Shown piece by piece: positions 47,805 through 60,762 of a stretch of DNA of 64,000 bases. The DNA is taken from assembly GCF_003073045.1 (NCBI RefSeq), contig NC_037593.1, forward strand, positions 2,161,525 to 2,225,524. The letters run 5' to 3'. Under the pieces are notes generated by a model. It was not told the origin of the DNA. It saw only the letters and a list, made by a program, of their open reading frames with translations, and did not search any database. The stretch's first letter is position 1; each line of letters starts with the position of its first letter. Made by a program: the position numbers and the translations under genes. The stretch is from Pomacea canaliculata. Taxonomy: Eukaryota > Mollusca > Gastropoda > Architaenioglossa > Ampullariidae.

Positions 47805-47875
47805 CTTGCGGGGAATCGATCTCGAACATGTGGCCTGGTCCTTCAATCGGGTCGTGACCTCATCTAATCGACATT
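47805..47875 (-). other. tRNA-like sequence, array unit E (also in F, G)
   Basis: On the minus strand TTAGATGAGGTCACGACC (A-box position) is followed by GATCGATTCCCCGC (B-box position). The same stretch recurs at about 55373-55445 and 60073-60145. It may be a tRNA-derived SINE head fixed before the array formed. No cloverleaf could be drawn with confidence, so it is not called as a tRNA gene. Confidence 0.3.
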
Positions 47876-48485
47876 TCTGACTTTTTAAATTTTTGGTGAA
47901 GATTGAATAGTAATAATTCAATTTATGGAGTATTAACATAGAATTTTTTTTTATCGTGATACATAGTCAAACACTTGAAACTTTAGAAATGTATTCAGTG
48001 TAATTATTTTAATTGGTTAAGTGCTATGGAATGAATGAAGGAGAGAAAAATCCAATATTTTGTAAAGAAATTTGTAGGACTGAGCACAACATTAAAGTTG
48101 CATAGGGAAAGTAGAAAGAGATGGATTGAGAGAGAAGAAGAAACGAAGAGCAAGAGAGAGAGAGAAATGCAACAGATTCACACGAGATAGAAAATTCAAA
48201 GATAAACAAATATAGCAAACAATGCAACATTACATCCCAGACATAGAGAGAGAAAGACAGAGAGCGAGAGAACAGCAAAGTCAACAACACATTTATGCTA
48301 AAAAGTCCTGAAAGGGTAAATAAAATATTTTACAAACGTGTTTTCAATATGACAGACATAAAAATGTACCAACTTTTTTAAATAAATGTTTATTGCTTGT
48401 GTTGATCACTACAGGCAAGGTGTTGTGCTGTATATAATACAATTCATATCTTATTTATTCAGCATGATATTTTGTACACAGCCTT

Positions 48486-49617
48486 TCATTTAATATATGA
48501 CAGAGGGGAAGGGTCACAAGGACAAGGTCCTATGAGGTCACATGTACAGGGGCCAGATACTAGTGTACTGACAACAGAGTTCGTCTCTCCTTTAGTCAGT
48601 ACACCAAACAGACTCGGATTCATAGCATCCGCTGAAAAAAGGAAAGATAGACTGATGAAACAAACCGATGCAAGTTCTATCAAAACATGTTGAAACCCTA
48701 AATATATTTTTAGGATTATTTACTGGACCCAAGAGGCAGAGAATAGTGAGAGTGAGCCAGAGCTAGCGCATACATCGTAAGATGTCCCTGTCTACAACCT
48801 GGAGTGATGATGATGATGATGATGATGACGATGACAACGACGATGATGATGTATTGATTGATGGATGATGAAGGAGGAGGAGGATGATTGATTGATTGAT
48901 GATGATGATACTGAGGAGGAGGATGAGGATGGATGGAGGAGGATGGAGTGATGATCATGATGATCATGATGATGAATTTTAAAAAATCTTCCAGCAACTA
49001 ACAGGACATGGACCTTTTTTTTCTAAGTGTCTGATGCTGAACTGCTTCATGTGTTTTAACAAGTTTATAAACCACGTGACATACAGGTAATGTCAAGGTA
49101 ATGTCCAGGCAATATACACAACATAAACATAATGAAAAGAGCTTGGCATCGCCTTTTGGTGGTTGGTAATGATGTGCTGCAGACAGCACTTTTCTTACAA
49201 ACAGTTGTTGGTGATGGTGGCGCTAGTCTCTTCCTCCCTCCCACACCTGGACAAGTCAGGTGCCCCTCCCACAGCAGGTCAACTAGGGAAGGGGGACGTT
49301 TGATGTCAAACAGGTTTCAGGTTAAAATCTCGTGTTCACATGTTCACATGTTCAGTTTCCTACATGAAATTGGTAATCATCAACACCAGTGCATGCAACT
49401 GACTACGCATGCGCAGTATCATCAACATTGACAATCTCATTACATCTTGATGCATTGATGCATCTTGTATTCTGCTCATAAAACACAAGACTGATAACCT
49501 TGTGACGTGCAATCTATTTTTACCGTCTGCCGACGTGTCAAGGGACGTGGTCAGCTGACACATCACCACCAGAGCAGCCACAACGACCACCAAGCGTCCC
49601 CGCATGTGGACTGTCAT
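48486..49617 (-). CDS. Secreted CxC-x5-CxC peptide precursor, copy F
   Basis: Predicted 79 aa from the ATG at 49617 (MTVH), or 75 from 49605 (MRGRLVVVVAALVVMCQLTT). The signal exon is 49524-49634 and ends in phase 1; the last exon is 48486-48631, after CTTTCCTTTTTTCAG. The untranslated exon ends at 49881 and AATAAA lies at 48454-48459. The cysteine core reads CTCDLIGPCPCDP. The C-terminus differs from E and G, ending PSPLSYIK because of small length changes near the stop. The MRGRL start is the closest of the array to the MRH start of subfamilies 1 and 2. A GT-rich intron tract (48807-48970) is the longest of the array. Confidence 0.72.
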
Positions 49618-49974
49618 CCTAAACACATACAAACCTGTAAATACCAGTGAATTGTACACAACAACAGTCACACCGGATTTTGTAAACAGTTCTCATGTCA
49701 TAAGACAAACCTACCAAAACATGTTCATTAGTAAACATTGAGTAAACTTCATTTATTTTTACAAGTGTGATTAAGGATGAGACAAAATGAAACATGGAGT
49801 GGATGTAAGAAACAGCACACATCAACAGTTATAATTTGATATAAGCTAATACACAATTTAAACATCTACATGACACTTACTGTTGAATGCCTCGATCCTT
49901 ACTTCTCCTGATGAATTTAGAGAAAACGATTTGCTCGCGCAAATCATGAAACTGCCAGCTTGCAGTTGTGAGGC

Positions 49975-49981
49975 TTTTATA
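49975..49981 (-). promoter_or_regulatory. TATA box of CxC peptide gene F
   Basis: TATAAAA on the minus strand, same spacing to the first-exon donor as in unit E. Confidence 0.75.
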
Positions 49982-51105
49982 TCCTCCCGAGAGGAGGACG
50001 AATGGAGGGGACGACAGATGAGGGAGGAGCAACAGGTTGATTGGCTTCTGCTTGCTTGCGTCTTCACGTGACCTCACTGACGCTGCAGTTGGTCGTTTGA
50101 GTAGCGAAGACTAACTGCCAGAAGGTCTGTGGGCGTCACGTGGTCCACTCCACACAATCACCGCTTGGTGTACATTGTGTCTAGTCCAACTGTTCTTTGG
50201 AAATGTTCACACAGCATGCTTCATGAAGCACCGAGCTCATTCACCTTGATAAAACAACCTCCCAGTCTCTGCTTTCTCTTCTCAGCAGACGGTTTGTGTA
50301 CTCACTGACCTTCGTTTTCTCACATGTCATCGCCTCCTTTACTTGCAGCCCGCATTGAAAATAACAGCAATAGTTCATAGGCTTTGTTTTAGGCTTCATC
50401 ATCTGCCATTCTGGAATGCAACATCCTTTCTTTGTTGAGTTTATTTTAAAATGAAAATTTCCAAATATGAATACATACACTTAATTTTCAAGATCAAAGT
50501 CTGCTTTCCCACCTGCCACTAGGAAAACAGAAGAAAATTACTTTCTTACATTGGAATGGGGCAACCTCTTCCCAAACAAACAAACAAAGAAACAAACAAA
50601 CAAAGAAATAAACAAAAATCGTTGTAGACCTAGACATCTCTTAATTGTTTATACATTCTTTCACACAAGATATTCCATCAAAGGGAAGTAAGCATTAACT
50701 GTTCAATGTCTGAGGTTGTCTTTCTTTTTTCCTGTCTCGGGACATCAGACTTGTGAAAAGTCAACAATCAGGTACTTTCAAGCGCCATGTGTGAGCGAGT
50801 TGCCAGTTGCTGTATTCGACATGGATGTGTACTCAACCAACTCAGATGAAAACAGTAAGAAATACTCAACTTGTGATGAATATTCTAATAAAACCTGTTT
50901 GTTTGGCTCTGACTGTTTGTATTTAATGTGTAAATAATTATCTTGTTGAAAAAATGTTGGATCTACTTTTCTGTTCTCGCCTCTCTGTCCCATACAGTTA
51001 CAATCTTTCATTTGAAGTTTGTACAAGAAAACAAATTCTATATTTTCTTCAAATTTACACAATAAATGTTACAAAAACGCTCTTTCACACGGTTTACCAC
51101 AGACG

Positions 51106-54100
51106 TCACGTGTCACGATTCCGGACTTTCTGTCAGCGCCTGGGGACGCTCCTGTTCCAGTGGCGTAGGAAGATGTTCGGCGTTGGGGGGGCAAACTCCC
51201 CTGTTGACAGTGAACGGCGTTCGCACTCGCACATTACGTAAAAAAGGATGGGGGGGGGGGTACTGCACGCACGCACGTACACAGTGGTAGCATCACAACA
51301 CGCTGTTTTATTGTTAAAAGGCAAAGCAGCATTAAATAAGAAAAAAAAAAAAAAAACCAAATTAAAGAATGACTCCCGGCTACCAAACATTATACCTAAA
51401 AAAGAAAACACCAAACCCCCGTGACAGCAACGATCAACATTCCAGCTCTGCACATATACACCAGCGCGCACACACCTATGCACACATGCGCGCATGCACA
51501 GGCTGCGCAGTCACACTCGGTCACACACCGTACACGTCTGCATACTGGGCAGGGTAGCCATCGGGTGGAAAACAAAGGTAAAGATTAATTAAGCCTACTC
51601 ACCCAACGGCTCGTGACACGCTTTGTTTCTATCTCACAACAACGCGGGGAAAATACGCTGGTTGCTGGAACCCTCTTCTAGACACCACGCCAGTTCCAGC
51701 GACAGTACACACAGCACGTGGCAAACCCCCGACTACTCCCAGAGACGGGCACAGGTCTCTCCGCCCCGCCGTCTTCCCAGTCCACATATACCTGTGTGGC
51801 AGGTTTCTAAAGGCTTCAATAAACCTCCAGAACCTTTCCCTACCCACAGGGCCCAGCGTCCGCGAAATAATACACGTTACAAAGAGGCACAGCCCTATAC
51901 CTGAACTCGGTGTCCGCAAACCGTGGGAAAATAGCCCCATCCACCCCAAAGAGAACCAAAGAGACCAGAGAGGAAGGGACGCAAGGCTACCGTATAATTA
52001 AGGGCCATAAACTGGCCAGACCACCGTGGCCAGGGGACGAAACTAGGGTGGGAATGGCCTCAGGGCCATCCCCTTCCTCGCTACCCGACGGTGCTGAGCC
52101 AGCGATGCGACACGTTCTATGGCCATCTACCAAAACACGGACACATATATACAAACCAAACAGTATAACACAGATAACTTATGTTGAGTACCAGCCACAG
52201 TCGTTGATGATAAAAGAGTGCCCTTGTGTAGTTTTAGAAATGTTACTTATGCACTTCCCCTGAGTCGTAGATAGCAATAATACCAGTCTCTCTGTCTCTA
52301 AAGAAAACTACCAATATAGGGACTCGGAGTCTTTGCCTGACTTAGGTGAAGTCAAAGCCGTCAATTCGCACTAAACCGTTGGTGTCTAGTAAGATGGAAG
52401 TCCTCGTGCTTCGCTAGCTTTTCACAAAGTGTAAGGGTTCCTGTCTGATTGGCAAGACTCACTGGGGTATTGGTATGCAACTAATTCGTTACTGGCATTC
52501 TGTGTTCCCGATGGCCAGTGCGGCCCCTTCGGTTGTAAGCGATAGCAGATAATTTTAGGGTGACAGCGAGTGGGTGGGGGATGTTTGATGTTGGTCAAAC
52601 GAAAACCGCCAAAGAAAAGGCGTCACATTATGGGGCAGGGGGGAGGGAGACCACACTCGATGTACCGATGTACTGTCCGGCTGCTTTCTTCACTCAGGCT
52701 TCAACACAGCCTGCAATTAGCATGGCAAACAAGACCAACGGACTGTCCCCGATCTGATCGTCAGAGGTGTTAGAGCCTCCACTTGCCTCAGGGCCCGCTT
52801 TTGTGACGGTGATGACCGTCTCCTCTCTACGTTCCCCTACCTTTCTTTGGTTCTTTGCTCTTTGTGAGGAATTACATCTCAAATATTGGGGGGGGGGGGC
52901 AAAAGGATATTCCTGCCCCCCTGTATTTTCCTTGGGGGGGCGGCTGCCCCCGCTGCCCCCCTGGTTCCTACGCCACTGCTGTTCCAGTAGGCAGCTCACA
53001 GCAGACGACGGTTGGCGGCAGTTTTTAGTACAGTTCGCGGGGAAAAGGTCAAGGCCTTCTCCCGCTGACCGTAGCCGTGCCTTACGTCACGCTCTTGCTA
53101 CGTCACGTGACGTCGGCTTGAGTGCTGTGTGCTGCCGGTGGGAGCTTTGGGGGGGTGCACTGGTTGGGCCCCTCCCTTCCCTGTCCAAGGTTTTGACGTG
53201 AAAAGCGTTCACGCGCCTTGGCATGGGCTGGGTGTCGTGGGTGCTGTCGATTGGTCACAGCCCCTGGGCGACAGGAAGTGACCCCCAGAGAGCAGCGTCC
53301 CTCGTGGCAGTTCTGACCTGGGCTCTGTGGAGAGAGGAGCGTTTTGTGTCGGAAAGGACGGCGGGAGGCCGGGCCAATGTGGGCAGTGTGGGCCGGGCAG
53401 TGTGGGCCGGGCAGTGTAGGCTGCGCCGTTTTACTCAAGCCGTGTGAGCTTTGTATGGAAAGTGTCCGCGGATATCCAGGGGAAAGTTTCTGCCATTCCT
53501 GTTGTGGAGGGCAGCTGACCGTCGGGTCGTAGCACAAGCCGTTTTGGGTGAGCAGAGTCTAGTTCCACTCTATTCTAGTTTATAGAGCCCTTAGTTCTCG
53601 GTTGGAGTGCTAATGCGCTGATTTTTTATGCTACAACTATGTTTATGGTTTTGAATGGAAGACATGTCGCTTTCCATTGTTAGGTTAGAATCTGTAATGG
53701 CCGGGTCGCGTCGCGTGTGGCACACACCCGTTTTTCCATGTATCAGTTTGTGAGTTAAAGGCCACTTGTCTAACGGTAGAATATTTGTATTTGTACAAGG
53801 GTGTTTTTAGAAGCTGAGAAATGTTTGGAGTGCCACACGTTGATAGGATGAATTGTTTTTTCTGCAGGCTTCCATTTGTTTTCTTCTACGTGTCTTACTT
53901 CTTCTCCGTGTTCTACATAGTCGTGATTTCGCTGGACGTTTTCTGCTCCTCATCTGTGTCGTCGTCCTCTTTTGTGTGACTGTCCGACATTGTGTCGACC
54001 CTGCGCCATCATCGCCGCGTCAGCGCATGTGCGCAACCCTGCTGTGCCAGTGTACGGCCTAGCCATCGGGGGGAGCACCTGGGGTGGAGGCCGACGAGCG

Positions 54101-54580
54101 GAGACTCCGTGACCAAGGTCTACCCGGACGAGGGAGTGAGGTCAGCTGGACAGCTGGTCGAGAGGGAGAGGGGGTGGCACCGCTGGTTCTGTGAACACCT
54201 TGAACGGACACTTGACTGTGCTGTGTCGCAGTGCACTTTGTATTTTCTCTGCTGTGTGTGTATTTTATTTGTAACCTCTTTGCGGGGAGGCAGTCCCCTG
54301 TTGTTTTTATATTTATTTGACGAGTACTCGTAGGTGTATTTTTGATCCGTTTTTCTGTGGGTGTGTGTGGGTGTATGTGTATTCGTGTTTATATTTTTAT
54401 TAAACTGCGTGCTTGTATCGTTTTTCCCGTCTTTTTCGTTGTCTGTGCCGTGCACGGGTTCGATAGGTAAGTCGCTGCCTGCCTCCGGCCGAGTGTATGT
54501 GCGTGTCTGGCCGGCTGTGTGAGCGGATGTGTGAGCGGCTGTGCGCGTGCTTCCGGCGCCGCTGGGGGTGGAACGCGACA
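51106..54580. mobile_element. Composite insertion in array unit F, unclassified outer element
   Basis: Units E, G and H run straight from the ACAGACGG phrase into TTTTCTTTGTT. Unit F has 3,475 bp inserted there, flanked by 7-bp direct repeats ACAGACG (51099-51105, 54581-54587). The outer part (51106-51157 plus 52979-54580) is GC-rich and starts TCACGTGTCACG and ends GAACGCGACA. Its family is unknown: no long inverted repeats and no recognised coding region. A second element is nested inside at about 51158-52978. Confidence 0.8.
51158..52978. mobile_element. Nested non-autonomous DNA element with CAGTGGCGTAGG ends
   Basis: Inverted ends CAGTGGCGTAGG/CCTACGCCACTG with flanking direct repeat CTGTTC (51152-51157, 52979-52984; the match extends to CTGTTCCAGT if counted into the element). 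The ends have the look of a hAT-type short-TIR element, with G-runs just inside both. No transposase was recognised. A shorter relative lies at 10046-10615. Confidence 0.75.
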
Positions 54581-55811
54581 ACAGACGGTTTTCTTTGTTA
54601 TATGTTAACATATATAAATAATTCAAAAATATCTGTCGGAAAACGAAGGGTTCCCCACTTTAAGAAGGACGGACTAGAAGGACAAGGTGTAAATGTATTC
54701 AACACACACACACACAGGTGAGAGAGAGAGAGATACACACGATCACACAGAGAAATTAAGAGATCCTGTGTTGTGGACAGCTCAGTCACAAATAAATTTT
54801 GTACAAAAAGCTTTTATAATTTGAGTGTTTCTATTTATACAAACAACTGCCATGATTTACATCAATCTGTAAATATTGACATAATTATCAGTCAACTAAA
54901 ATTTAAATTTCTCGACACTTTCCACTCTGTATTCCTTAGTTGTGTGAAGCAATTACAAAATACAAATATTATAATGAACTTTTCTCAATGCGTTGTTTAC
55001 TTTAAATAAAGACATAAATAAATGTAACTCTTACCTAGACTCTTGTATAGCATGCCACGTGACTTACAATGCCTACCTCTTAATGATAGTGTCTCGTAAA
55101 GTAGAATTCTGGAGTGAACATTAAAATAAAAATACTTTTCCTAATCACACACAAATATCAATCAAGAAATGTGAAGAAAATATTGGAATTAAAGTTGGAA
55201 TTTTATTGCTGTAATACTAGACACAGATAAATTATAGTGGGATGGCGATCAAAGAGTTTTAATTTTGTTTGCAATGAAACTTTAAAAAAAAAACTTTTAT
55301 CAACGAATGAAGAGAGCTAGAGACTGATGAGTGAATATGTGCTCACTGAAAGGAAGGAATGGTAGTAAGATCATTGGAGTTGCAGGGAATCGATCTCGAA
55401 CATGTGGGCCCGGTCCTTCAATCGGGTCGTGACCTCATCTAATCGACATTTCTGACTTTTTAAATTTTATTTAAAGATTGAATATTAATAATTCAATTTA
55501 TGGAGTATTAACGTAGAATTTTTTTATCGTGATACATGGTCGAATACATAAAAATTAAGAAAGGTATTCAGTGTAATTATTTTGATTGGTTAAGTGTTAT
55601 GGGAATGAATGAAGGAGGGAAAAATCCAATATCTAAAAAAGAAATTCGTAGGACTGAGCACAACATTAAAGTTGCATAGGGAAAGTAGAAAGAGATGGAT
55701 TGAGAGAGAAGAAGAAATGAAGAGAAAGAGAAAAAAAAATTGCAACATATTCACACGAGATAGAAAATTCAAAGATAAACAAATATAGCAAACAATGCAA
55801 CATTACATTCC

Positions 55812-55842
<31 letters not shown>

Positions 55843-56058
55843 ACAGCAAAGACAACAACACATTTATGCTAAAAAGTCCTGAAAGGGTAAACAAAATATT
55901 TTACAAACGTGTTTTCAATATGACAGACATAAAAATGTTCCAGCTTTTTCAATAACTGTTTATTGCGTGTGTTGATCACTACAGGCAAGGTGTTGTGCTG
56001 TATATAATACAATTCATATCTTATTTATTCAGCACGAGATGTGTACACAGCCTTTCAT

Positions 56059-57091
56059 TTAATTTATGACGACAGCGGAAGGTCCACAAGGACAAGGTCC
56101 TATGAGGTCACATGTACAGGGGCCAGATACTATTGTACTGACAACAGAGTTCGTCTCTCCTTTAGTCAGCACACCAAACAGACTCGGCTTCATAGCATCC
56201 GCTGAAAAAAGGAAAGATAGACTGATGAAACAAACCGATACAAGTTCTATCAAAACATGTTGAAACCCTAAATATATTTGTAATATCATTTACTGGACCC
56301 AAGAGGCAGAGAATAGTGAGAGTGAGCCAGAGCTAGCGAATACATCGTAAGATGTCCCTGTCTACAACCTGGAGTGATGATGATGATGAGGATGAGGATG
56401 ATGATGATGAGGAGGATGAGGATGAGGATGATGATGACATGATAAATTAAAAAAAATCTTCCTACAACTAACAGGACATGGACCTTTTTTTTTCTGTGTC
56501 TGATGCTGAGCTGCCTCATGTGTTTAAACAAGTTTATAAACCACGTGACATACAGGTAATGTCAAGGTAATGTCAAGGCAATATACACAACATAAACATA
56601 ATGAAAAGAGCTTGGCATCGCCTTTTGATGGTTGGTAATGATGTGCTGCAGACAGCACTTTCCTTGCGAACAGGTGTTGGTGATGGTGGCGCTAGTCTCT
56701 TCCTCCCTCCCACACCTGGACAAGTCAGGTGCCCCTCCCTCAGCAGGTCAACTAGGGAAGGGGGACGTTTGATGTCAAACACAGGTTTCAGGTTAAAATC
56801 TCGTGTTCACATGTTCACATGTTCAGTTTCCTACATGAAATTGGTAATCATCAACACCAGTGCATGCAACGGACTACGCATGCGCAGTATCATCAACATT
56901 GACAATCTCATTACATCTTGATGCATTGATGCATCTTCTATTCTGCTCATAAAACACAAGACTGATAACCTAGTCACGTGCAATCTATTTTTACCGTCTG
57001 CCGACGTGTCAAGGGACGTGGTCAGCTGACACATCACCACCAGAGCAGCGACAACGACCACCAAGCGTCCCTGCATGCTGACTGTCATCAT
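56059..57091 (-). CDS. Secreted CxC-x5-CxC peptide precursor, copy G
   Basis: Predicted 79 aa (74 from 57076, MQGRL). The signal exon is 56995-57105, with SLDTSAD at its end in phase 1; the last exon is 56059-56201, after the same pyrimidine-rich TTTTTTCAG. The untranslated exon ends at 57351 and AATAAA lies at 56024-56029. The core reads CTCDLIGPCPCGP, ending AVVIN as in E. Compared with E and F it has K for N before PSLF. No breaks seen. Confidence 0.75.
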
Positions 57092-57444
57092 AAACACATA
57101 CAACTCTGTAAATAACAGTGAATTGTACACAACAGCAGACACACCGGACTTTGTAAACAGTTCTCATGTCATAAGACAAACCTACCAAAACATGTTCATT
57201 AGTAAACATTGAGTAAACTTCATTTACTTTTACAAGCTGATTAAGGATGAGACAAAATGAAACATGGAGTGGATGTAAGAAACAGCACACATCAACAGTT
57301 ATAATTTGATATAAGCTAATACACAATTTAAACATCTACATGACACTTACTGTTGAATGCCTCGATCCTTACTTCTACTGAAGAATTTAGAGAAAATGGT
57401 TTGCTCGCTCAAATCATGAAACTGCCAGCTTGCAGTTGTCAGGC

Positions 57445-57451
57445 TTTTATA
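57445..57451 (-). promoter_or_regulatory. TATA box of CxC peptide gene G
   Basis: TATAAAA on the minus strand, conserved position. Confidence 0.75.
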
Positions 57452-58119
57452 TCCTCCCGAGAGGAGGACGAATGGAGGGGAGGACAGATAAGGGAGGAGC
57501 AACAGGTTGATTGGCTTCTGCTTGCTTGCGTCTTCACGTGACCTCACTGACGCGGCAGTTCGTCGTCTGAGTAGCGAAGACTAACTGTCAGAAGGTCTGT
57601 GTGCGTCACGTGGTCCACTCCACACAATCGCCGCTTGGTGTACATTGTGTCTAGTCTAACTGTTCTTTGGAAATGTTCACACAACATGCTTCATGAAGCA
57701 CCAAGCTCATTCACATTGATAAAACAACCTCCCAGTCTCTGCTTTCTTTTCTCAGCAAACGGTTTGTGTAATCAGTGACCTTTGTGTTCTCACATGTCAT
57801 TGCCTCCTCCTCTACTTGCAGCCTGCATTGAAAATAACAACAATAGTTCATAGGGTTTGTTGTAGGCTTCATCATCTGCCATTCTCGAATGCAACATCCT
57901 TTCTTTATCATCGGGTTCAGTTTATTTTAAAATGAAACAAACAAACAATCAAACATCGCTGTAGACCTACACATCTCTTAATTGGTTATATTATTTCACA
58001 CAAGATATTCTATCAAAGGGAAGTAACTATTGACTGTTCAATGTTCAGAAGAGTCTGAGGTTGTCTTCCTTTTTTCCTGTCTCGTGTCATCAGACTTTGG
58101 AAAAGTCAACAATCAGGTA

Positions 58120-58938
58120 CAGTGGAACCTCGGTTAACGAACTTAATCCGTTCTGGAAAGCTGTTCGTTATCCGAAACAATTTTTTCCATAAGAAATAAA
58201 GGAAATGGATTTAATAGGTTCCCACCCCCTGTTGACTCGCTAATATTTGAAAGTTACAGGCTATATATAGGTATTTGTTTTAATGAGAACAGTTATAATG
58301 CGATATAAATGGAGTTAAATAAACATAAAAACATTAACGAAAGCATTTAAACAAAAGAAAACTTAACGTTTTGACGGCGTGGTTGGAAGCAGGTGTGGGG
58401 AGGAAGGGTTGGAATTACTGCTTGGATTCCCCATCCATGAGCACACGTGACATTATAAAATCGGGGGAGACTTCCCTTTTCTGTAGCTTTGATGTTAAAG
58501 GAAAAAACTTGTCCAGTGTCTGTTCCTTCTGACTTTTTTGTAAAACTCTTCGGTAATACGACATCACATATCCGACAGACGCATGCCACCTTCATACTTT
58601 GAAATCATTTCCTTTTTCAATTCATTTGTTGGCCGCTTCCTTGTCATTACCTCACTACTATTAATTGTTCTTAATCTTCTTTGTAGCCATGATTGAGGAT
58701 TATCTTATTAAATTAAAGCACAACAATCACTAAATAAGAAGGATGCGCATAGATAAGGAACGACTGATCGTAACTGTCGCTAGGGCGAATGATGACATGC
58801 TGGTCGGTCACGTGTGGTTCACGTGGCTGTTCGTTATCCGAAATTTTGTTCGCTATCCGAGACAAACTTTTAACGAAATTTTTGTTCGTTAACCGAAATA
58901 TTCGCTATCCGAGGCGTTCGCTAACCGAGGTTCCACTG
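58120..58938 (-). mobile_element. Tigger-like DNA transposon, non-autonomous
   Basis: Inverted ends CAGTGGAACCTCGGTTAACG and complement, with TA on both sides (58118-58119, 58939-58940). The empty site is kept in unit F (CAATCAGGTACTTTCAAGCG). On the minus strand near 58640 a CENP-B-type N-terminus is visible (MTRKRPTNELKKEMISKYEG); the rest is decayed and no DDE domain is left. Confidence 0.92.
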
Positions 58939-60762
58939 TACTTTCAAGCGCCATGTGTGAGCGAGTTGCCAGTTGCTGTATTCGACATGGATTTGTACTC
59001 AACCAACTCAGATGAAAACAGTAAGAAATACTTAACTTGTGATGAATATTCTAATAAAACCTTTGTTTGTTTGGCTTTGACTTGTTGTATTTCATGTGTA
59101 AACAATTATCTTGTTGAAAAAATGTTGGATCTACTTTTCTGTTCTCACCTCTCTGTTCCATACAGTTATAATCTTTCATTTGATGTTTGTACAAGAAAAC
59201 AAATTCTATCTTTTCTTCAAATTTACACAATAAATGTTACAAAAATGCTCTTTCACACGGTATATCACAGACGGTTTTCTTTGTTATATGTTAACATATA
59301 TAAATAATTCAAAAATATCTGTCGGAAAGCGAAGGGTTCCCCACTTTGAGAAGGACAGACTAGAAGACAAGGTGTAAAGGTATTCAACACACACACACAC
59401 AGGTGAGAGAGAGAGAGAGAGAGAGATACACACAATCTCACAGAGAAATTGAGAGATCTCGTGTTGTAGACAGCTCAGTCACAAATAAATTTTGCACAAA
59501 AAGCTTTTATAATTTGAGTGTTTCTATTTATACAAGCAACTGCCATGATTTACATCAATCTGTAAATATTGACATAATTATCAGTCAACTAAAATTTAAA
59601 TTTCTCGACACTTTCCACTCTGTATTCCTTAGTTGTGTGAAGCAATCAGAAAATACAAATATTATAATGAACTTTTCTCAATGCGTTGTTTACTGTAAAT
59701 AAAGACATAAATAAATGTAACTCTTACCTAGACTCTTGTATAGCATGCCACGTGACTTACAATGCCTACCTCTTAATGATAGTGTCTCGTAAAGTAGAAT
59801 TCTGGAGTGAACATTAAAATAAAAATAACTTTACTAATCACACAAATATCAATCAAGAAATGTGAAGAAAATATAGTCGTAAAGTTGGAATTTTATTGCT
59901 GTAATACTAGACACAGATAAATTATAGTGGGATGGCGATCAAAGAGTTTTAATTTTGTTCGCAATGAAACTTAAAAAAAAAACTTTTATCAACGAATGAA
60001 TAGAGAGGAGTGAAGAGAGCTAGAGACTGATGAGTGAATATGTGCTCACTGAAAGGAAGGAATGGTAGTAAGATCATTGGAGTTGCAGGGAATCGATCTC
60101 GAACATGTGGGCCCGGTCCTTCAATTGGGTCGTGACCTCATCTAATCGACATTTCTGACTTTTTAAATTTTATTTAAAGATTGAATAGTAATAATTCAAT
60201 TTATGGAGTATTAACGTAGAATTTTTTTATCGTGATACATGGTCGAATACATGTAACTTTAGAAAGGTATTCAGTGTAATTATTTTAATTGGCTGACTGC
60301 TATGGGAATGTATGAAGGAGGGAAAAATCCAATATTTTGAAAAGAAATTCGTAGGACTGAGCACAACATTAAAGTTGCATAGGGAAAGTAGAAAGACATG
60401 GATTGAGAGAGAAGAAGAAATGAAGAGAAAGAGAAAGAAATGCAACAGATTCACACGAGATAGAAAATTCAAAGATAAACAAATATAGCAAACAATGCAA
60501 CCTTGCATCCCATAGAGAGAGAAAGACACAGAGAGAGAGAGAGAACAGCAAAGTCAACAACACATTTATGCTAAAAAGTCCTAAAAGGGTAAATAAAATA
60601 TTTTACAAACGTGTTTTCAATATGACAGACATAAAAATGTACCAACTTTTTTAAATAAATGTTTATTGCTTGTGTTGATCACTACAGGCAAGGTGTTGTG
60701 CTGTATATAATACAATTCATATCTTATTTATTCAGCACGAGATGTGGTACACAGCCTGTCAT

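Larger units (their letters stand above)
38171..48102 (-). repeat. Tandem array unit E
   Basis: First of four head-to-tail units, each with one minus-strand CxC peptide gene. The unit is 9.9 kb here but about 5.25 kb without its two hAT insertions. The shared marker TAGGGAAAGTAGAAAGA starts units E, F, G and H at 38171, 48103, 55677 and 60380. Unit E keeps 41360-42110, which F and G lack. Confidence 0.85.
48103..55676 (-). repeat. Tandem array unit F
   Basis: Second unit, 7.6 kb, about 4.1 kb without the composite insertion at 51106-54580. Like G, it lacks the segment corresponding to 41360-42110 of unit E. Confidence 0.85.
55677..60379 (-). repeat. Tandem array unit G
   Basis: Third unit, 4.7 kb, about 3.9 kb without the Tigger-like insertion. 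Nearly collinear with F. Confidence 0.85.

Noticed and set aside
54120-54626. Minus-strand 168-codon frame in the composite insertion
   Set aside because: Low-complexity Thr/His-rich product crossing TG-rich sequence; no known element protein recognised.
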